Below, piece by piece: positions 62,101-64,000 of a DNA stretch of 64,000 nt. Under the pieces are notes generated by a model. It saw nothing but the letters and a program-made list of their open reading frames with translations. It was not told the origin of the DNA and made no database searches. The stretch lies in the NCBI RefSeq assembly GCF_003996965.1, contig NZ_QWDM01000015.1, positions 62,001 to 126,000 on the forward strand, given 5' to 3'. The DNA comes from Flavobacterium cupreum. GTDB taxonomy: Bacteria; Bacteroidota; Bacteroidia; Flavobacteriales; Flavobacteriaceae. How positions within the stretch are numbered: position 1 is the stretch's first letter; each line of letters begins with the position of its first letter. Position numbers and translations under genes: made by a program.

Positions 62101-63531
62101 ATGGAAGAAGAATTCTTATTACTATTAAAAACGGAACCGGATAAGGTCATTGCCAAAATTAAAGAGCAATCTAAAGATAGTGCCAAAATTTTAGCCTATC
62201 AGAAAGAATATAAAGAGCACGATCGAACCATCCGAGATTCTCAGGTCGGAAATATCCAAAAAGACAAAACTGTTGGATTGGGCGAAAAAGCAAAACTGGT
62301 AAGAGCTGTCAGAATACCTATTGACTATCAAAAAAAGATCGTTTCTACAGCTACAGCATTTGAGGTCGGTAAACCGGTTACATTAATTCCATCTGAAATA
62401 AATGATTTGTCTGAGCTTATCAGTATGATATGGAAATCAAACCGTATAGATTCCTTATTACAAAAACTCGTTTCTCTGAAGAAAGCCGAAACACAAGGTG
62501 CTATACAGTTTTATATATCTGAGTTAAAAGACAATTCACTTTTTGGAAAGATATTGAATTTCTTAAAACTTAAATCCCAGGCCAAGGAAATTAAATCAAA
62601 GTTACTTGACAATACAAAAGGTGTAATGACGCCTTATTTTATTGGGGATGACATGATCGCATTCATGTGGGAATATAAGGCCAAAAACAGCGAAGGTAAA
62701 GAATTAAATCATGTTGAAATTTGGGATAGCCTGAATTATCACTATTTAAATGATTCAAGCGGTAAGTTAGCCTATATTGAAAATCCAATTCCACATGGTT
62801 TTGATAGAATTCCAATTGTCTATGTAAACCAGGATGAGCCGGAATGGTTCGTCGTTCGTGAACTAATTGATAGATACGAAACTTCATTATCAAAGTTAGG
62901 TGGGTCAAATGATTATACCGCATATCCATTGCTTCAAATATTTGGTGAGGTAAATTCATTCCCTGAAAAAGATGATTCTGGAAAGGTCTTGCAATTTCCA
63001 ATCAAAATTGATGATGAAGGTAAGCAGATCCACGGAAAAGCTGAATTTCTTACGGCAGATAATTCTGCTGAAAGTGCAAAACTTGAATTCGACAGTGTAA
63101 AGGATTTGATTTATTCTATATCGCATACTCCAGATCTTTCATTTAATAATCTTAAGGGAATGGGAGACGTTTCCGGCGTAGCATTAAAACTTATGTTTTT
63201 AGATGCCGTTATTAAATCGACTATAAATGAAGGGGACAACCGAACTATGATCGAAAGAATTTTGAATATTATTACTTCTGGTATTGTAAAAACAACAAAT
63301 ACAAACCTTGTAAAATTTTCTCTAACACTTTTTTATGAAGTGGTTTTCAATTCTATAATACCTGATGACGTTAAAACCGCTACAGATATTATTACATCGC
63401 TTAAATCAGCCGGCTTATTATCAACTGTTACTGCAATAAAGCTACTCGACATCGTTGAAAACCCAGAAGATGAGGTTACTTTGATTAATGCGGAGGTAGC
63501 AACATTAACTAAAGTTCCTGAGGTTGTTTAA
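62101..63531 (+). CDS. Phage portal protein (SPP1 gp6-like)
   Basis: A 476-residue protein with the SPP1-type portal outline: a charged helical N-terminus, KLVRAVRIPIDYQKKIVSTA, then VGKPVTLIP, and a C-terminal helical part (SISHTPDLSFNNLKGMGDVS, then GVALKLMF) typical of the stem and crown. It forms the dodecameric DNA entry ring. The next phage structural gene should lie right of the window, beyond the HNH insertion. Confidence 0.9.
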   Translation: MEEEFLLLLKTEPDKVIAKIKEQSKDSAKILAYQKEYKEHDRTIRDSQVGNIQKDKTVGLGEKAKLVRAVRIPIDYQKKIVSTATAFEVGKPVTLIPSEINDLSELISMIWKSNRIDSLLQKLVSLKKAETQGAIQFYISELKDNSLFGKILNFLKLKSQAKEIKSKLLDNTKGVMTPYFIGDDMIAFMWEYKAKNSEGKELNHVEIWDSLNYHYLNDSSGKLAYIENPIPHGFDRIPIVYVNQDEPEWFVVRELIDRYETSLSKLGGSNDYTAYPLLQIFGEVNSFPEKDDSGKVLQFPIKIDDEGKQIHGKAEFLTADNSAESAKLEFDSVKDLIYSISHTPDLSFNNLKGMGDVSGVALKLMFLDAVIKSTINEGDNRTMIERILNIITSGIVKTTNTNLVKFSLTLFYEVVFNSIIPDDVKTATDIITSLKSAGLLSTVTAIKLLDIVENPEDEVTLINAEVATLTKVPEVV

Positions 63532-63533
63532 AA

Positions 63534-64000
63534 TTATAAATGAGAATGTATAATCATGACATTTGAAGCGAATGTTTTTAACTGTTGAATTGTGCATTCT
63601 CTTTTCATAGAGTTAGCGAGATCTGATATAATTTGAATGTTTCCTTTTACATATCCCTTGTTATTTTCAATTCTATCAATTGAAGGATTACTTATAGTCT
63701 TACCTTTTCCAACATTTCTAGTTAACTTAATATTTAAATAAGGACACATTTCCGGAATGACAATATCCGAAATATCGAGATCAAAATCTAACCCTCTTTT
63801 TTTTGCATATGATTTCGATGCTAATAACATATTTTTTTCATAATTGTTGTTTCTAAATCTTAATGAGGCAGCTCTTCTATATTCTTTAGAATTATATGAT
63901 TTACTAAAATCCTTTTGCCGTAACCCGGCGCATGACTTGCATGTTCTTGCTATTCCATCACTGCAAGTAACTGATTTATAATAATCAGAGATTTCCTTTT
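63534..64000 (-). CDS. HNH endonuclease-like gene, 5' end outside window
   Basis: The frame is open through the right edge, so the gene is longer than the 98 residues after the first internal Met at 63830. The upstream part reads SVTCSDGIARTC with a second CKSC, a zinc-binding start. The C-terminal part has NPSIDRIENNKGYVKGNIQI, the HNH-type pattern with the Asp/Asn residues of the fold. It lies on the strand opposite to the packaging genes, directly after the portal stop, like a homing or intron-type endonuclease insertion. Confidence 0.75.
   Translation of the reverse strand, partial: KEISDYYKSVTCSDGIARTCKSCAGLRQKDFSKSYNSKEYRRAASLRFRNNNYEKNMLLASKSYAKKRGLDFDLDISDIVIPEMCPYLNIKLTRNVGKGKTISNPSIDRIENNKGYVKGNIQIISDLANSMKRECTIQQLKTFASNVMIIHSHL

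Larger units (their letters stand above)
33850..64000. mobile_element. Prophage (left part), continues beyond the right edge
   Basis: From the tRNA-like 17-mer to the window end the gene content is that of a temperate tailed phage: repressor with operators, RecT-type recombination, NinB/NinG-like proteins, helicase, clamp, small and large terminase, and portal. Most genes run rightward with short overlaps. The integrase, capsid, tail and lysis genes and the right attachment site must lie outside the window. Confidence 0.9.

Noticed and set aside
33850..64000. CRISPR array
   Set aside because: The only short regular repeats are the three 90-bp coding repeats at 42335-42597; there are no spacers or cas genes.

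Overview
The window looks like chromosomal DNA of a Flavobacteriia-type Bacteroidetes (Flavobacterium or a close relative). The support is AT-rich coding sequence, TAnnTTTG-type -7 promoter boxes, a TolC / membrane-fusion / LolD-type ATPase operon beside an NtrC-family two-component pair, and prophage genes of the kind found in this phylum (DUF4373-like, PcfJ/PcfK-like, RecT). Neither end of the window is a natural boundary: the first NRPS gene enters from the left and an HNH gene leaves at the right.

Bases 1-27277 hold the 3' part of a non-ribosomal peptide synthetase (NRPS) cluster. Four NRPS genes joined by ATGA overlaps encode seven modules in the order (C)-A-PCP-C-A-PCP / C-A-PCP / (C-A-PCP)x3 / C-A[A]-PCP-TE. 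The second to fourth proteins begin with a TubC-type docking domain, and the first three end with a matching short KLxx tail. Specificity residues read clearly as Thr and Ser for the first two modules; the later codes are unusual. The last module has a complete second adenylation domain inserted inside its own adenylation domain, between core motifs A8 and A9. A type II thioesterase, a carbamoyltransferase with a rebuilt ornithine pocket and an Sfp-type PPTase follow.

Bases 27310-33670 hold a histidine kinase and a sigma-54 activator on the minus strand. They are divergent from a TolC-like outer membrane protein, an HlyD/MacA-like adaptor and an ABC ATPase on the plus strand. A sigma-54 -24/-12 element and an upstream inverted repeat lie between the two units. 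No ABC permease is present here. This is the probable export system, perhaps for the peptide.

From about 33850 to the right edge the window holds a temperate tailed-phage genome. Its left boundary is a 17-nt copy of the 3' end of a tRNA (Ser-like) gene. From left to right it carries a lysogeny block (HTH protein, lipoprotein, secreted protein, XRE repressor with an array of palindromic operators), small early genes, and a recombination set (SMC-like ATPase, RecT, MBL-fold protein, NinB-like, NinG). These are followed by replication and accessory genes (SNF2-type helicase, DUF4373-type protein, PcfK/AcrIIA9-like and PcfJ-like proteins, a phage DnaN clamp, a DndC-like PAPS-reductase-fold enzyme with an ASCH protein, and an SPFH-like lipoprotein). 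A short minus-strand block comes next, then two matching promoter modules and the packaging genes (small and large terminase, portal). The integrase, head, tail and lysis genes lie outside the window.
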